Under the pieces are notes generated by a model that had not been told where the DNA came from, made no database searches, and worked only from the letters and a program-made list of their open reading frames with translations. This document shows positions 7,978 to 16,735 of a stretch of 64,000 nucleotides of DNA, piece after piece. The stretch's first letter is position 1. Every line of letters starts with the position of its first letter. Location: assembly GCA_934351925.1 (NCBI GenBank), contig CAKRJT010000002.1, positions 62,001 to 126,000 on the forward strand, written 5' to 3'. A program made the translations under genes and the position numbers. The stretch is from an uncultured Lachnospiraceae bacterium (GTDB lineage: Bacteria > Bacillota > Clostridia > Lachnospirales > Lachnospiraceae).

Positions 7978-9372
7978 TTATTTGTTAACCTTGGCAAGCA
8001 CGTCCTCGATACCGCCGCAATTTAAGAAGTAGCTCTCCGGAATGTCGTCATACTTTCCTTCAAGAATCTCCTTAAAGCCCTGGATGGTATCAGCAACAGG
8101 AACATAACGTCCCTCAAGTCCTGTGAACTGTCCCGCAACGAAGAACGGCTGTGAAAGAAATCTCTGTACCTTTCTTGCTCTTGCAACAACAAGCTTATCG
8201 TTCTCGGAAAGCTCGTCCATACCAAGAATGGCTATGATATCCTGAAGCTCCTTATATCTCTGAAGAATCTCCTGAACTGCTCTTGCTACCTTGTAGTGTT
8301 CCTCACCTACGATACGCGGGTCAAGAATTCTGGATGTTGACTCAAGAGGGTCAACGGCAGGGTAGATACCAAGCTCAACGATACTTCTTGAAAGAACCGT
8401 GGTCGCATCAAGATGTGCGAATGTGTTCGCAGGAGCCGGATCCGTAAGGTCGTCCGCAGGCACATATACAGCCTGAACGGAGGTGATGGAACCGTTCTTG
8501 GTGGATGTGATACGCTCCTGAAGAGCGCCCATCTCTGTCTGAAGCGTAGGCTGGTAACCTACGGCTGAAGGCATACGTCCAAGAAGTGCGGACACCTCTG
8601 AACCTGCCTGTGTAAAACGGAAAATGTTATCAATGAAGAGAAGGACATCCTTACCACCCTGGTCACGGAAATGCTCAGCCATTGTAAGTCCTGTAAGTCC
8701 TACTCTCATTCTGGCTCCTGGCGGTTCGTTCATCTGACCAAATACCATGGTAGTCTTGTTGATAACGCCCGACTCCGTCATCTCATGGTAGAGGTCATTT
8801 CCCTCTCTGGTACGCTCACCAACTCCTGTGAATACGGAGTATCCGCCGTGCTCTGTCGCAATGTTACGGATAAGCTCCTGAATAAGAACCGTCTTACCAA
8901 CTCCGGCACCGCCGAACAGACCGATCTTACCACCCTTCTGGTATGGGCAGAGAAGGTCAACGACCTTGATACCTGTCTCAAGAATCTCAGTCTGCGTGGA
9001 CTGTTCCTCGAAGGTAGGCGCCTTTCTGTGAATAGGCATATATTCGACGCCCTCCGGTGCAGGCTTGTTGTCGATAGCCTCACCTAGGACGTTAAAAATT
9101 CTTCCGAGTGTATTCTCACCAACCGGAACACTTATAGGAGCGCCTGTATCGACTGCCTCCATTCCTCTTATCAGACCATCAGTCGAGCCCATGGCTATAC
9201 ATCTTACAGTATCATCGCCAAGATGCTGTGATACTTCTGCGGTAAGTGTCTCGCCATTGCCGCGGTCTATTGTGATAGCATTTAAGATATCAGGAAGCTT
9301 TCCATCAGGAAACTTGATATCAAGAACCGCACTGATAACCTGGGTAATCTTACCCTTGTTTTTCTCGGCCAT
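7978..9372 (-). CDS. atpD: F1Fo ATP synthase beta subunit (operon 1)
   Basis: The product has 464 residues and is the catalytic F1 subunit, cytoplasmic. The P-loop GGAGVGKT is at about residues 154-161, followed by the GERTREGNDLYHEM segment carrying the catalytic Glu, and the DELSEND (DELSEED-type) lever near the C-terminus. It is full length with no break. An 85-bp gap with a small hairpin separates it from atpG. It is about two-thirds identical by eye to the beta subunit of operon 2, so the operons are distinct lineages rather than a recent duplication. Confidence 0.97.
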   Translation of the reverse strand: MAEKNKGKITQVISAVLDIKFPDGKLPDILNAITIDRGNGETLTAEVSQHLGDDTVRCIAMGSTDGLIRGMEAVDTGAPISVPVGENTLGRIFNVLGEAIDNKPAPEGVEYMPIHRKAPTFEEQSTQTEILETGIKVVDLLCPYQKGGKIGLFGGAGVGKTVLIQELIRNIATEHGGYSVFTGVGERTREGNDLYHEMTESGVINKTTMVFGQMNEPPGARMRVGLTGLTMAEHFRDQGGKDVLLFIDNIFRFTQAGSEVSALLGRMPSAVGYQPTLQTEMGALQERITSTKNGSITSVQAVYVPADDLTDPAPANTFAHLDATTVLSRSIVELGIYPAVDPLESTSRILDPRIVGEEHYKVARAVQEILQRYKELQDIIAILGMDELSENDKLVVARARKVQRFLSQPFFVAGQFTGLEGRYVPVADTIQGFKEILEGKYDDIPESYFLNCGGIEDVLAKVNK

Positions 9373-9431
9373 TGTGTCTCTCCTTCTAAAATTATTTTAA
9401 GCAAGCGGTTATTCACAATCCGCTACGCAAT

Positions 9432-9450
9432 AGTTCAGCTATGCTAAACT
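9432..9450 (-). other. Small stem-loop between atpG and atpD (operon 1)
   Basis: AGTTCAGC (9432-9439) and GCTAAACT (9443-9450) form an eight-pair stem with one G-U pair in the minus-strand RNA. There is no T-run, so it is not a terminator. Its place just before the beta gene would suit an mRNA-processing or stability role, but this is inference. Confidence 0.3.
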
Positions 9451-9457
9451 AATTATT

Positions 9458-10330
9458 TTAACTTATCGCATTCGCTCCCGCTATAATCTCGGTAAGCTCC
9501 TGTGTGATAGAGCCCTGTCGTGCTCTGTTATACATGAGGGATAAGTCGTCAATCATCTCATCAGCATTGCTTGTCGCATTGTCCATGGCTGTCATACGCG
9601 CGCCGTTCTCGCTCGCAACGGACTCCACAAGCGCACCGTATATAAGGCTGCTGACATACTTAGGAATGATGATATCGAGCGCCTCCTGCTCCTCAGGCTC
9701 GTACTCCATGACCGAACCGTCGGCAAGCTCCTCCTTCTCACTGTCCTTTAACTGTATGTCATCAGCACTGATAGGAAGCAGCTTTATAAATACGGGAACC
9801 TGACTCACCGTGTTCATAAAGCAGGTGTAGGCAAGGTAGATTTCGCTGACCTCGCCGCTTGTGTACGCGTCAAGCACAGCCTGCGCTATATCCATGGCAT
9901 CTCTGTACATCGGCTCGTTAATTACATCTGAATAATCAGCCTTGATGTCATAGCCTCTTCTTGCAAGATAATCCTTGCCCTTACGGCCTATGGTGTATAC
10001 AAGCATATCTTCCTTTGCAATGCCGCAGGAAGTAACCTGCTTGATTACATTGGTGTTGTAACCGCCTGCAAGACCTCTGTTGGAGGTGATTAAGATGACA
10101 GCTTTCTTTCCTTCGCCGGAATTGTTAAGAAATCTGTGGTTAATCGAACCGCTTCTTGCAATCATGGTCGTAACGGCCTTATACATAGCATCAAAATACG
10201 GTTTGGAATTCTCCGCTCTGCTTCTCGCCTTCTGGAGCTTAACCGTAGCGACAAGCTTCATAGCCTTGGTAATCTGACCTGTGCTCTGAATGCTCTCCTT
10301 ACGCCTCTTTATATCTCTCATTGATGCCAT
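9458..10330 (-). CDS. atpG: F1Fo ATP synthase gamma subunit (operon 1)
   Basis: The product has 290 residues, the rotating central shaft of F1. The conserved N-terminus (MASMRDIKRRKESIQSTGQI then TKAMKLVA) and C-terminus (MYNRARQGSITQELTEI) form the coiled-coil shaft; the ITSNRGLAGGYN segment marks the central Rossmann-like domain. It lies 17 bp after atpA and is full length. Confidence 0.96.
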   Translation of the reverse strand: MASMRDIKRRKESIQSTGQITKAMKLVATVKLQKARSRAENSKPYFDAMYKAVTTMIARSGSINHRFLNNSGEGKKAVILITSNRGLAGGYNTNVIKQVTSCGIAKEDMLVYTIGRKGKDYLARRGYDIKADYSDVINEPMYRDAMDIAQAVLDAYTSGEVSEIYLAYTCFMNTVSQVPVFIKLLPISADDIQLKDSEKEELADGSVMEYEPEEQEALDIIIPKYVSSLIYGALVESVASENGARMTAMDNATSNADEMIDDLSLMYNRARQGSITQELTEIIAGANAIS

Positions 10331-10347
10331 ACCGATAACCTCCTATC

Positions 10348-11853
10348 TTATCGGAACTGCTTCTTGAACTCGTTAATGGCGCTGACAAGTTCTTTCTCAG
10401 TTTCCTCGGACATAACCTTTGTATCCTTTATGCTCTGAGGTATCTGTGGATACTTCGTATCGATAAAGGCAAACAGCTCTGTCTCAAATCTTCCGATAGC
10501 TTCTGTCGGTATGTCAATTAAGAATTTCTTAGTAACCGCATAGATGATGATAACCTGATACTCAACGGGCATCGGCTTATACTGCGGCTGCTTCAATACT
10601 TCCTTAATTCTCTCGCCCTGTGCAAGCTTCTCCTTCGTGTCAGCGTCAAGCTCTGAACCGAACTGTGAGAACGCTGCGAGCTCTCTGTACTGTGCAAGCT
10701 CTGTTCTGATAGGGGCTGCTATCTTCTTGATAGCCTTAATCTGTGCGGCACCGCCAACTCGTGATACTGACAGACCTGCATTGATGGCAGGACGGAAGCC
10801 CGAGTTGAACATCTCTGTCTCAAGGTATATCTGACCATCTGTTATGGAAATAACATTGGTAGGAATATATGCAGAAACATCTCCTGCCTGTGTCTCTATG
10901 ATAGGCAGGGCTGTAAGTGAACCTCCGCCAAGCTCATCCGAAAGTCTCGCCGCACGCTCAAGAAGTCTTGAGTGGAGATAGAATACATCACCCGGATAAG
11001 CCTCACGTCCCGGCGCTCTCTTTAAGAGAAGCGAAAGTGTACGGTATGCGGCAGCATGCTTACTGAGGTCATCGTAAACCACGAGCACGTCCTTGCCTGC
11101 CTCCATCCACTCCTCACCGATGGCGCAGCCCGAATATGGAGCAATATACTGTAAAGGAGCAAGCTCACTGGCTGTGGACGCAACGATTGTCGTATAATCC
11201 ATGGCACCGTACTCCTCAAGTGTCTTAACAATGTTGGCAACAGTTGATGCCTTCTGCCCTATAGCTACATAAATACAGTAAACACCCTGTCCCTTCTGGT
11301 TGATAATCGTATCGATTGCGATCGCGGTCTTACCTGTCTGACGGTCACCGATGATGAGCTCTCGCTGGCCTCTTCCGATAGGCACCATGGCATCGATAGC
11401 CTTGATACCTGTCTGGAGCGGTGTGTCAACAGACTTTCTTGCGATAACTCCCGATGCAACTCTCTCGATCTTTCTATATTTGTCTGTCTGGATAGGTCCC
11501 TTTCCATCGATAGGCTGTCCAAGTGCATTGACTACTCGTCCGAGCATCGCATCTCCGACAGGAACCTCAACAACTCGTCCGGTTGTCTTGACCGTATCGC
11601 CCTCGCTTATGCTCTTACTGTCACCGAGAAGAACTACACCTACATTGTCCTCCTCAAGGTTGAGAACCATGCCGTACACATCCCCCGGGAACTCCAAAAG
11701 CTCGCCCTGCATGGCTTTTGCCAGACCATGAACACGGGCAATACCGTCCGCTACCTGGATTACGGTTCCGACATCAGACACCTCAAGCTCAGACTTGTAC
11801 TGCTTAATCTGTTCCTTAATGACTGAACTGATTTCTTCTGGTCTTAAATTCAT
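10348..11853 (-). CDS. atpA: F1Fo ATP synthase alpha subunit (operon 1)
   Basis: The product has 501 residues, the regulatory nucleotide-binding F1 subunit. The P-loop GDRQTGKT is at residues 169-176 and the alpha signature region PAINAGLSVSRVGGAAQ is intact. It is a stand-alone protein of normal length, in contrast to operon 2 where alpha is fused to delta. It lies 47 bp after atpH. Confidence 0.97.
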   Translation of the reverse strand: MNLRPEEISSVIKEQIKQYKSELEVSDVGTVIQVADGIARVHGLAKAMQGELLEFPGDVYGMVLNLEEDNVGVVLLGDSKSISEGDTVKTTGRVVEVPVGDAMLGRVVNALGQPIDGKGPIQTDKYRKIERVASGVIARKSVDTPLQTGIKAIDAMVPIGRGQRELIIGDRQTGKTAIAIDTIINQKGQGVYCIYVAIGQKASTVANIVKTLEEYGAMDYTTIVASTASELAPLQYIAPYSGCAIGEEWMEAGKDVLVVYDDLSKHAAAYRTLSLLLKRAPGREAYPGDVFYLHSRLLERAARLSDELGGGSLTALPIIETQAGDVSAYIPTNVISITDGQIYLETEMFNSGFRPAINAGLSVSRVGGAAQIKAIKKIAAPIRTELAQYRELAAFSQFGSELDADTKEKLAQGERIKEVLKQPQYKPMPVEYQVIIIYAVTKKFLIDIPTEAIGRFETELFAFIDTKYPQIPQSIKDTKVMSEETEKELVSAINEFKKQFR

Positions 11854-11900
11854 AAGGCTCTTGCACCTTCCTTCTTATAATCTTCGTACTGCCTGCCATA

Positions 11901-12449
11901 CTACGAGAGCTGAATGTTATTGAGCTTCTTCGTAAGCTGTGCAAGCTTTGTCTTAATACTGGTATCCACAACTCTGTCCCCAATGCGGATGACCATGCCT
12001 CCAATGAGGCTCTTGTCTACGGAATAGTCCATCTCAAGCTTCTTAAAGCCTGTGGTGTCAAGGATTCTCTTCTCAACCGCCGCCTTCTGCCCGTCCGACA
12101 GCTCCATCGGAGCCGCCACATTCACTATGCCTATTTTGAGGTAGTCCTTTACGGCTGCGATAAAGTACTCGAGTATTCCCTGAATATCGTTCTGCCTGTC
12201 TTTCTCGACCGCAAGAACGATAAGCCCCGTGATATCCTTTCTCACGCGTGGCTCAAAGATGTTTTCCATAGTCTTTACCTTGTCGGTTTTACTTATTTTC
12301 GGGTTGTTCAGGAAATCCGCAAGTTCTCCGTTCTCCTTAAACGCCTCCAAAACAATCTGTACCTCATCAAGATATCCGGCAGCACTGCCGCTCTCGATGG
12401 CGAGCTCATAAAGAGCCTGTCCGTACGCTGATGCTGCTAATTTTGCCAT
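11901..12449 (-). CDS. atpH: F1Fo ATP synthase delta (OSCP) subunit (operon 1)
   Basis: The product has 182 residues. The N-terminal helical domain (YGQALYELAIESG) binds the alpha N-termini at the top of F1; the C-terminal domain ends with GGMVIRIGDRVVDTSIKTKL, the classic delta signature that contacts the b stalk. It overlaps the end of atpF by 13 nt, indicating translational coupling. Confidence 0.95.
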   Translation of the reverse strand: MAKLAASAYGQALYELAIESGSAAGYLDEVQIVLEAFKENGELADFLNNPKISKTDKVKTMENIFEPRVRKDITGLIVLAVEKDRQNDIQGILEYFIAAVKDYLKIGIVNVAAPMELSDGQKAAVEKRILDTTGFKKLEMDYSVDKSLIGGMVIRIGDRVVDTSIKTKLAQLTKKLNNIQLS

Positions 12450-12952
12450 GTATCATCACCCATTTCACGAAGCGTCTCGTCAACCAATGACGCCTGAATG
12501 TCTGTGTCAATTGAAGCAGATACCACCTTGCCGGCAAGAGCCGATGCAAGAGCTACCATTTCCTTCTTCATATCATCGGCTGCACCCTTCTTCTCTAAGA
12601 GAACCTCGTTGTGTGCTCTCTCGATAATATGGGCAGCCTCGGTCTTAGCCTCTTCTATAATCTGTTCCTCTCTCGCAAGTGCACGCTTTCTCGCATCTGC
12701 AAGAATAGCCTCCACTTCCTTATCCACCTCTTTCAGCTTAGCCTCATACTCAGCCTTCATAGCCTCCGCGTCAGCCGCGTCAGCCTTAGCCTTCTCGATA
12801 TCGCCGGCGATGCCTTCCTTACGCTTGTTAAGGAAATTTCTCACCGGATTGAACATCAGATATGAGCCTGCCAGAAAGAGAATAAAGATGTTAACTGCCG
12901 TTATAACCACATCCTGGATAAGCTGGGGATCTAGGTTGAACATTCTTTCCAA
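12437..12952 (-). CDS. atpF: F1Fo ATP synthase b subunit (operon 1)
   Basis: The product has 171 residues, the peripheral stalk. One transmembrane helix (about residues 15-35) is followed by a long Ala/Glu/Lys-rich coiled coil. The start is most likely the TTG at 12952, which has GGGAGG at 7-nt spacing; the ATG three codons later would lie too far from it. It is a single b gene, so a b homodimer is expected. Confidence 0.94.
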   Translation of the reverse strand: MERMFNLDPQLIQDVVITAVNIFILFLAGSYLMFNPVRNFLNKRKEGIAGDIEKAKADAADAEAMKAEYEAKLKEVDKEVEAILADARKRALAREEQIIEEAKTEAAHIIERAHNEVLLEKKGAADDMKKEMVALASALAGKVVSASIDTDIQASLVDETLREMGDDTWQN

Positions 12953-13002
12953 GGTCTTGCCTCCCTTCGCCTATTATTCTCGTTAGCTTAACCCTTTAAA
13001 AA

Positions 13003-13263
13003 TCAAAGCTTTCCGATAAGCGGGTTGGCAAATAAGAGAATAATCGCTACCGCAAATCCGTAAAGACCTGTTGTCTCGGCTACAGCCTGTCCAAGAAGCA
13101 TGGTAGATGTGATATCTGACTTAGCGCCCGGATTACGGCCTACCGCTGCTGCTGCGTGGCCTGCTGCGATACCCTGTCCTATACCAGGTCCGACGCCGGC
13201 TATCATTGCAATACCTGCACCTACTGCTGAACATGCTAATACTAATGCTCTTCCATCAATCAT
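13003..13263 (-). CDS. atpE: F1Fo ATP synthase c subunit with sodium-type ion site (operon 1)
   Basis: The product has 86 residues, a two-helix hairpin forming the rotor ring. Helix 1 contains GPGIGQG with Gln30; helix 2 contains Gln59 and AVAETTGLYG with the ion carrier Glu63, Thr64, Thr65 and Tyr68. By alignment with the Propionigenium modestum c subunit (Gln32, Glu65, Ser66, Tyr70) these are the Na+ ligands, with Thr replacing Ser66 and still offering a hydroxyl. It has a strong GGAGG start. The paralogue in operon 2 lacks the Gln and the hydroxyl residue. Na+ coupling is inferred from residues, not shown. Confidence 0.96.
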   Translation of the reverse strand: MIDGRALVLACSAVGAGIAMIAGVGPGIGQGIAAGHAAAAVGRNPGAKSDITSTMLLGQAVAETTGLYGFAVAIILLFANPLIGKL

Positions 13264-13310
13264 TTTTAATTCCTCCTGAAAATGAAATTATATTGTTTTT
13301 TAGATTCAAC

Positions 13311-14030
13311 TTATTCATCTGCGATCTTATCGTTGATATATACCATCGTAAGCATACAGAATACATACGTCTGAATTGCGCCCGAGAACACATCAAAATA
13401 AACATGAAGTGCAGCCGGAAGTCCCAGCTTAAGGAATATCGGCAGCAATCCGTAAATCAGTCCCATCATAACAGTACCTGACATAATGTTACCAAAAAGA
13501 CGGAGAGATAATGAAAGCGGGACTGCAAACTCTCCTATCAGGTTAATAGGGAAAAGAAGCGGAACCGGCTGGAAAAGGTTCGTAAAATGCTTTCCCTTAT
13601 TCTTGGCAATACCACACCCCTGCACAAGTGCAAAGGTAATAAGGCCCAGTGGTAATGTAACACCGTAATCTGCCGTCGGCGGTCTAAGACCTAAAAGACC
13701 CGACAAATTGCAGAACAGTATAAACATGAATATCGCACAGATGTAATTCACAAAGCGTCTCGCGTTCCTGCCCATAATAGACGCAACCATATTGTCTATG
13801 GTCTGAACATACATCTCTATGATATTCTGGAATGTACCCGGAATCTGTTTTGCGTGTTTCATCGTATGATGAGCGCATATCATGATAATAAGTATAATTA
13901 TCGTCACGATAAACATTGCCACATGGGTTGTCGTAATATACAACTCCTGCCCAAACAGCGTGTATCTAAACACACCATGAATCATGAAATCAGCGTCCGC
14001 CAATATCATACCCGGGAATTGTCCTGACAC
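13311..14030 (-). CDS. atpB: F1Fo ATP synthase a subunit (operon 1)
   Basis: The product has 239 residues, an integral membrane protein that forms the ion half-channels against the c ring. The essential Arg is in SLSLRLFGNIMSG near residue 175, and the C-terminal helix contains GAIQTYVFCMLTMVYI. Five to six hydrophobic helices are evident. It lies 4 bp after the AtpI-like gene and 47 bp before atpE. Confidence 0.95.
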   Translation of the reverse strand: MSGQFPGMILADADFMIHGVFRYTLFGQELYITTTHVAMFIVTIIILIIMICAHHTMKHAKQIPGTFQNIIEMYVQTIDNMVASIMGRNARRFVNYICAIFMFILFCNLSGLLGLRPPTADYGVTLPLGLITFALVQGCGIAKNKGKHFTNLFQPVPLLFPINLIGEFAVPLSLSLRLFGNIMSGTVMMGLIYGLLPIFLKLGLPAALHVYFDVFSGAIQTYVFCMLTMVYINDKIADE

Positions 14031-14034
14031 GTTA

Positions 14035-14436
14035 TCAACCTCCTTGCTTTTTTTTAGTTGCTTTTTCCATAAGCCTGTGAGTCAAAGGCTGGGCATAGGC
14101 CGCAAGCTTCAAGCCGAAAAAACCTGCAAACGTGGTTATAAGGTTCAGCCAGCCAAAATATCCCACTGCTCCCAAAAGAACCACAGCCGCCAACATCCTC
14201 CCCACTGAGGAAAATGCAAGAAACGCCGAATGTCCCTTCTGCATGTGCATAGCCTTATATATGGTATGCTTCATTGAAAACAGCATGAGCACTCCGGCTG
14301 CGCCTCCAAGCAGCAATCCTCCCTCGCCCTTGAGCTTGTCTTTGGTAAAAATAAGAACGAATACTGATGCTATGACAAGATATGCCGCCATACCAATCAA
14401 TACCTCACTAATGGTCTTTTTCGTTGTGTCTGTCAT
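14035..14436 (-). CDS. ATP synthase subunit I (AtpI-like) assembly protein
   Basis: The product has 133 residues with four hydrophobic segments and a basic tail (KATKKKQGG), matching the layout of AtpI-type proteins (ATP_synt_I family), which help c-ring assembly or stability. It overlaps the preceding AtpZ-like gene by 29 nt and ends 4 bp before atpB. Operon 2 has no counterpart. Confidence 0.75.
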   Translation of the reverse strand: MTDTTKKTISEVLIGMAAYLVIASVFVLIFTKDKLKGEGGLLLGGAAGVLMLFSMKHTIYKAMHMQKGHSAFLAFSSVGRMLAAVVLLGAVGYFGWLNLITTFAGFFGLKLAAYAQPLTHRLMEKATKKKQGG

Positions 14437-14695
14437 CTTCGTTGCTCCCTGTCACGGCATCCGACGGGTGTCTGCGCGGCTGCGTATCCCCCGATGCCTT
14501 CTTTGCCATGAGATAGCAGTTTCTCATTCCTGCTGCCATTCCTAAAAAAAGCAGTGGAATAACCACCCATGTTCCTATGAATTTTCCAATCCATATACCA
14601 ATAAACAAGCATAAAAATGTCGGAACCATGACATTAATCCCAAGCTGGGAAATAAGAGCAAGATTTTTATATGCATTATGCTTCTTATCCGCCAT
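14408..14695 (-). CDS. AtpZ/AtpI-family small membrane protein
   Basis: The product has 95 residues; the ATG at 14695 has GGAGG upstream. It has two hydrophobic helices (about residues 15-60): AYKNLALISQLGINVMVPTF then FIGIWIGKFIG. This is the F0F1-ATPase subunit (PF09527) type commonly first in atp operons. The C-terminal third is polar and charged. It is the first gene of operon 1, 37 bp downstream of the -10 element. Confidence 0.75.
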   Translation of the reverse strand: MADKKHNAYKNLALISQLGINVMVPTFLCLFIGIWIGKFIGTWVVIPLLFLGMAAGMRNCYLMAKKASGDTQPRRHPSDAVTGSNEDDRHNEKDH

Positions 14696-14731
14696 TGTTC
14701 TCCTCCATCTTTGCAAAGCTTACTGATACAA

Positions 14732-14760
14732 ATTATACTATTTTTTTGTATGAAAGTCCA
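14732..14760 (-). promoter_or_regulatory. Promoter of ATP synthase operon 1
   Basis: On the minus strand TGGACT (14760-14755) and TATAAT (14737-14732) are 17 bp apart, a near-consensus housekeeping sigma promoter, 37 bp upstream of the first gene of the operon. Confidence 0.7.
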
Positions 14761-14902
14761 TTAAATATTAATAAATAGTGAGTGTCGGACACAAATTCGA
14801 AAAATGCTGACGTATGGCACAATTAATTTCTGTAAATTATTGAATTAATTGTATAATTTTGGTATATTTGTTGTAACAGAACCCACCTATGGAGGTATTC
14901 CC

Positions 14903-15385
14903 ATGAAGAGACCCATTATTTTCCGAAAGAGATTCATTCCTTCCGAGCTGGTAGAGCTCAAGGACGACGTTCTTTTATACCGAGATGACTCCATGCTCAT
15001 CACGCGCTGGACCACATTAAAGCCGCGCCATGACATAGCCGGCGGCATATCGCTCTACCTTATCAACAAGGGCTGTAAGATTTCCCGTATTCACGATGCC
15101 TTTGGAAGATTTCTGCACTACTACTGCGATATTATCCACACAGATTATTCTGCCGAGAACGATACTTATATATTCACCGATCTGCTGGCGGATATCATTG
15201 TCCACCGTGATAACAGATATTCCGTCGTCGATCTCGACGAGCTCGCCGAAGCTCTCAGGAGCTCCCTCATCGACACAGACACGATATGCGAAGCTCTCTG
15301 TTCCACAGACAGGCTGATACGCTGCATCGACAATGGTGAATTTCATGGTTATACCAATATGATAGAGCGCTATGTGTCACTCTGA
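14903..15385 (+). CDS. DUF402 protein, probable nucleoside phosphatase-like
   Basis: The product has 160 residues; the ATG at 14903 is preceded by GGAGG with 7-nt spacing. The central part (YYCDIIHTD, then DLLADIIVHRDNRYSVVDLD and ELAEAL) is the DUF402 core with its Asp/Glu cluster that binds metal in characterised nucleoside tri-/diphosphatases of this fold. It is transcribed divergently from ATP synthase operon 1, with TATAAT at 14852-14857. It has its own strong terminator whose stem begins inside the last codons. The actual substrate is unknown. Confidence 0.75.
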   Translation: MKRPIIFRKRFIPSELVELKDDVLLYRDDSMLITRWTTLKPRHDIAGGISLYLINKGCKISRIHDAFGRFLHYYCDIIHTDYSAENDTYIFTDLLADIIVHRDNRYSVVDLDELAEALRSSLIDTDTICEALCSTDRLIRCIDNGEFHGYTNMIERYVSL

Positions 15386-15421
15386 AATAATCGGAGTGGC
15401 ATATAGCGCTCTTTCTTTTTT
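15364..15421 (+). terminator. Terminator of the DUF402 gene
   Basis: AGAGCGCTATgTGtCACTC pairs with GAGTGgCAtATAGCGCTCT around an 11-nt loop and is followed by TTTCTTTTTTT. The left arm includes the last codons and stop. It may also weakly limit the converging upp transcript. Confidence 0.9.
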
Positions 15422-15514
15422 TCACATACGTTTCCATAATGCCTGATTCGTAACATGCTGATTTAATGTATGGGTGTATAACGTACCATATCCTTACCGG
15501 GGCATCTGTGAAAT

Positions 15515-16144
15515 CTATTTAGTTCCGAATATTCTGTCGCCTGCATCCCCAAGTCCCGGAATAATATAGCCATGCTCGTTGAGCTTCTCATCGCAGGTTC
15601 CGATATACATATCTACGTCCGGATGCTCTTTCTTCATTCTCTCAATTCCCTCAGGTGCCGCTATAATGCACATAAAACGGATATTTTTGATGCCTTTCTG
15701 CTTGAGCATTGTAATGGCTGCCGACGACGAACCTCCCGTTGCGAGCATAGGGTCAACGACAAATACCTCTCTCTCCGCACAGTCCTGCGGAAGCTTGCAA
15801 TAATACTCAACAGGCTCTAAGGTCTCCTCATTTCTGTAAAGGCCGATATGTCCTACCTTGGCTGCCGGTATCATGGCCAACATTCCGTCAACCATTCCCA
15901 GTCCTGCCCTTAAAATAGGAACAACAGCAAGCTTCTTTCCCGCAAGCTCCTTCACCGTCGTCCTGCATATCGGCGTCTCAATCTCCACATCCTTGAGCTT
16001 TAAATCCCTCGTGGCCTCATAGCACATGAGCATCGCTATCTCGCTTATAAGAGTACGAAAATCCTTAGAACCCGTCTCCTTTCTTCTGAGAATCCCAATC
16101 TTGTGCTGAATCAACGGATGATCCATAATCACTACCTTGCCCAT
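15515..16144 (-). CDS. upp: Uracil phosphoribosyltransferase
   Basis: The product has 209 residues. The start is the ATG at 16144, with GGAGGA 6 nt upstream; an ATG five codons earlier overlaps that ribosome site. The enzyme makes UMP from uracil and PRPP for pyrimidine salvage. The PRPP loop VVDPMLATGGSS and the uracil-binding YIIPGLGDAGDR region near the C-terminus are intact. In Bacillus upp lies directly upstream of the atp operon; here only the divergent DUF402 gene separates them. Confidence 0.96.
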   Translation of the reverse strand: MGKVVIMDHPLIQHKIGILRRKETGSKDFRTLISEIAMLMCYEATRDLKLKDVEIETPICRTTVKELAGKKLAVVPILRAGLGMVDGMLAMIPAAKVGHIGLYRNEETLEPVEYYCKLPQDCAEREVFVVDPMLATGGSSSAAITMLKQKGIKNIRFMCIIAAPEGIERMKKEHPDVDMYIGTCDEKLNEHGYIIPGLGDAGDRIFGTK

Positions 16145-16227
16145 AAAATGTCCTCCCATTTCTTATTATTAGAAGATAATTGTACAATTACCGGTATCAT
16201 AACACTCAGCTCTGCAATTACCCGCCA

Positions 16228-16656
16228 TTAATTTTCCAGCATATTGATACGCCTTATGTGTCTTTCCTCATTGGAAAATTCCGTGGTTAAAAATGTCTCT
16301 GTAATCTTAACCGCAAGTCCCGGTCCAATTACTCTTCCGCCAAGTGCGAGCACATTGGCATCATTATGCTGTCTTGTAGCCTCTGCCATAAAGCAGTCCG
16401 TGCAGAGTGCAGCGCGTATTCCCTTTATCTTGTTTGCAGCTATTGATATTCCTATTCCTGTTCCGCAGATGAGAATTCCTCTGTCGCAGCTTCCCTCATT
16501 TATTGCCGCACATACCTTCTTTGCATATTCAGGATAGTCGACGCTCGCCTCACTGTAGCTTCCAAAATCCTTGTATTCATATCCTTTCTTGTCAAGGTAT
16601 GCCATAATCTCCTGCTTTAGTGCAAATCCGCCCTGGTCACAACCGATTGCTATCAT
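16228..16656 (-). CDS. rpiB: Ribose 5-phosphate isomerase B
   Basis: The product has 142 residues and interconverts ribose 5-phosphate and ribulose 5-phosphate in the pentose phosphate pathway. The N-terminal IGCDQGGFALKQ, the active-site RGILICGTGIG and the RQHNDANVLALGGRVIG stretch are hallmarks of the RpiB/LacAB family. GAGG precedes the ATG. It sits between upp and the ywlE-like gene, as in Bacillus (ywlF). Confidence 0.95.
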   Translation of the reverse strand: MIAIGCDQGGFALKQEIMAYLDKKGYEYKDFGSYSEASVDYPEYAKKVCAAINEGSCDRGILICGTGIGISIAANKIKGIRAALCTDCFMAEATRQHNDANVLALGGRVIGPGLAVKITETFLTTEFSNEERHIRRINMLEN

Positions 16657-16735
16657 CTTTTTCCTCTTTTCCTAAGCATGTCAGTATTTTTTTATCATGC
16701 TTATATTTTTTTCTGTCATAACTTAATAAACAATA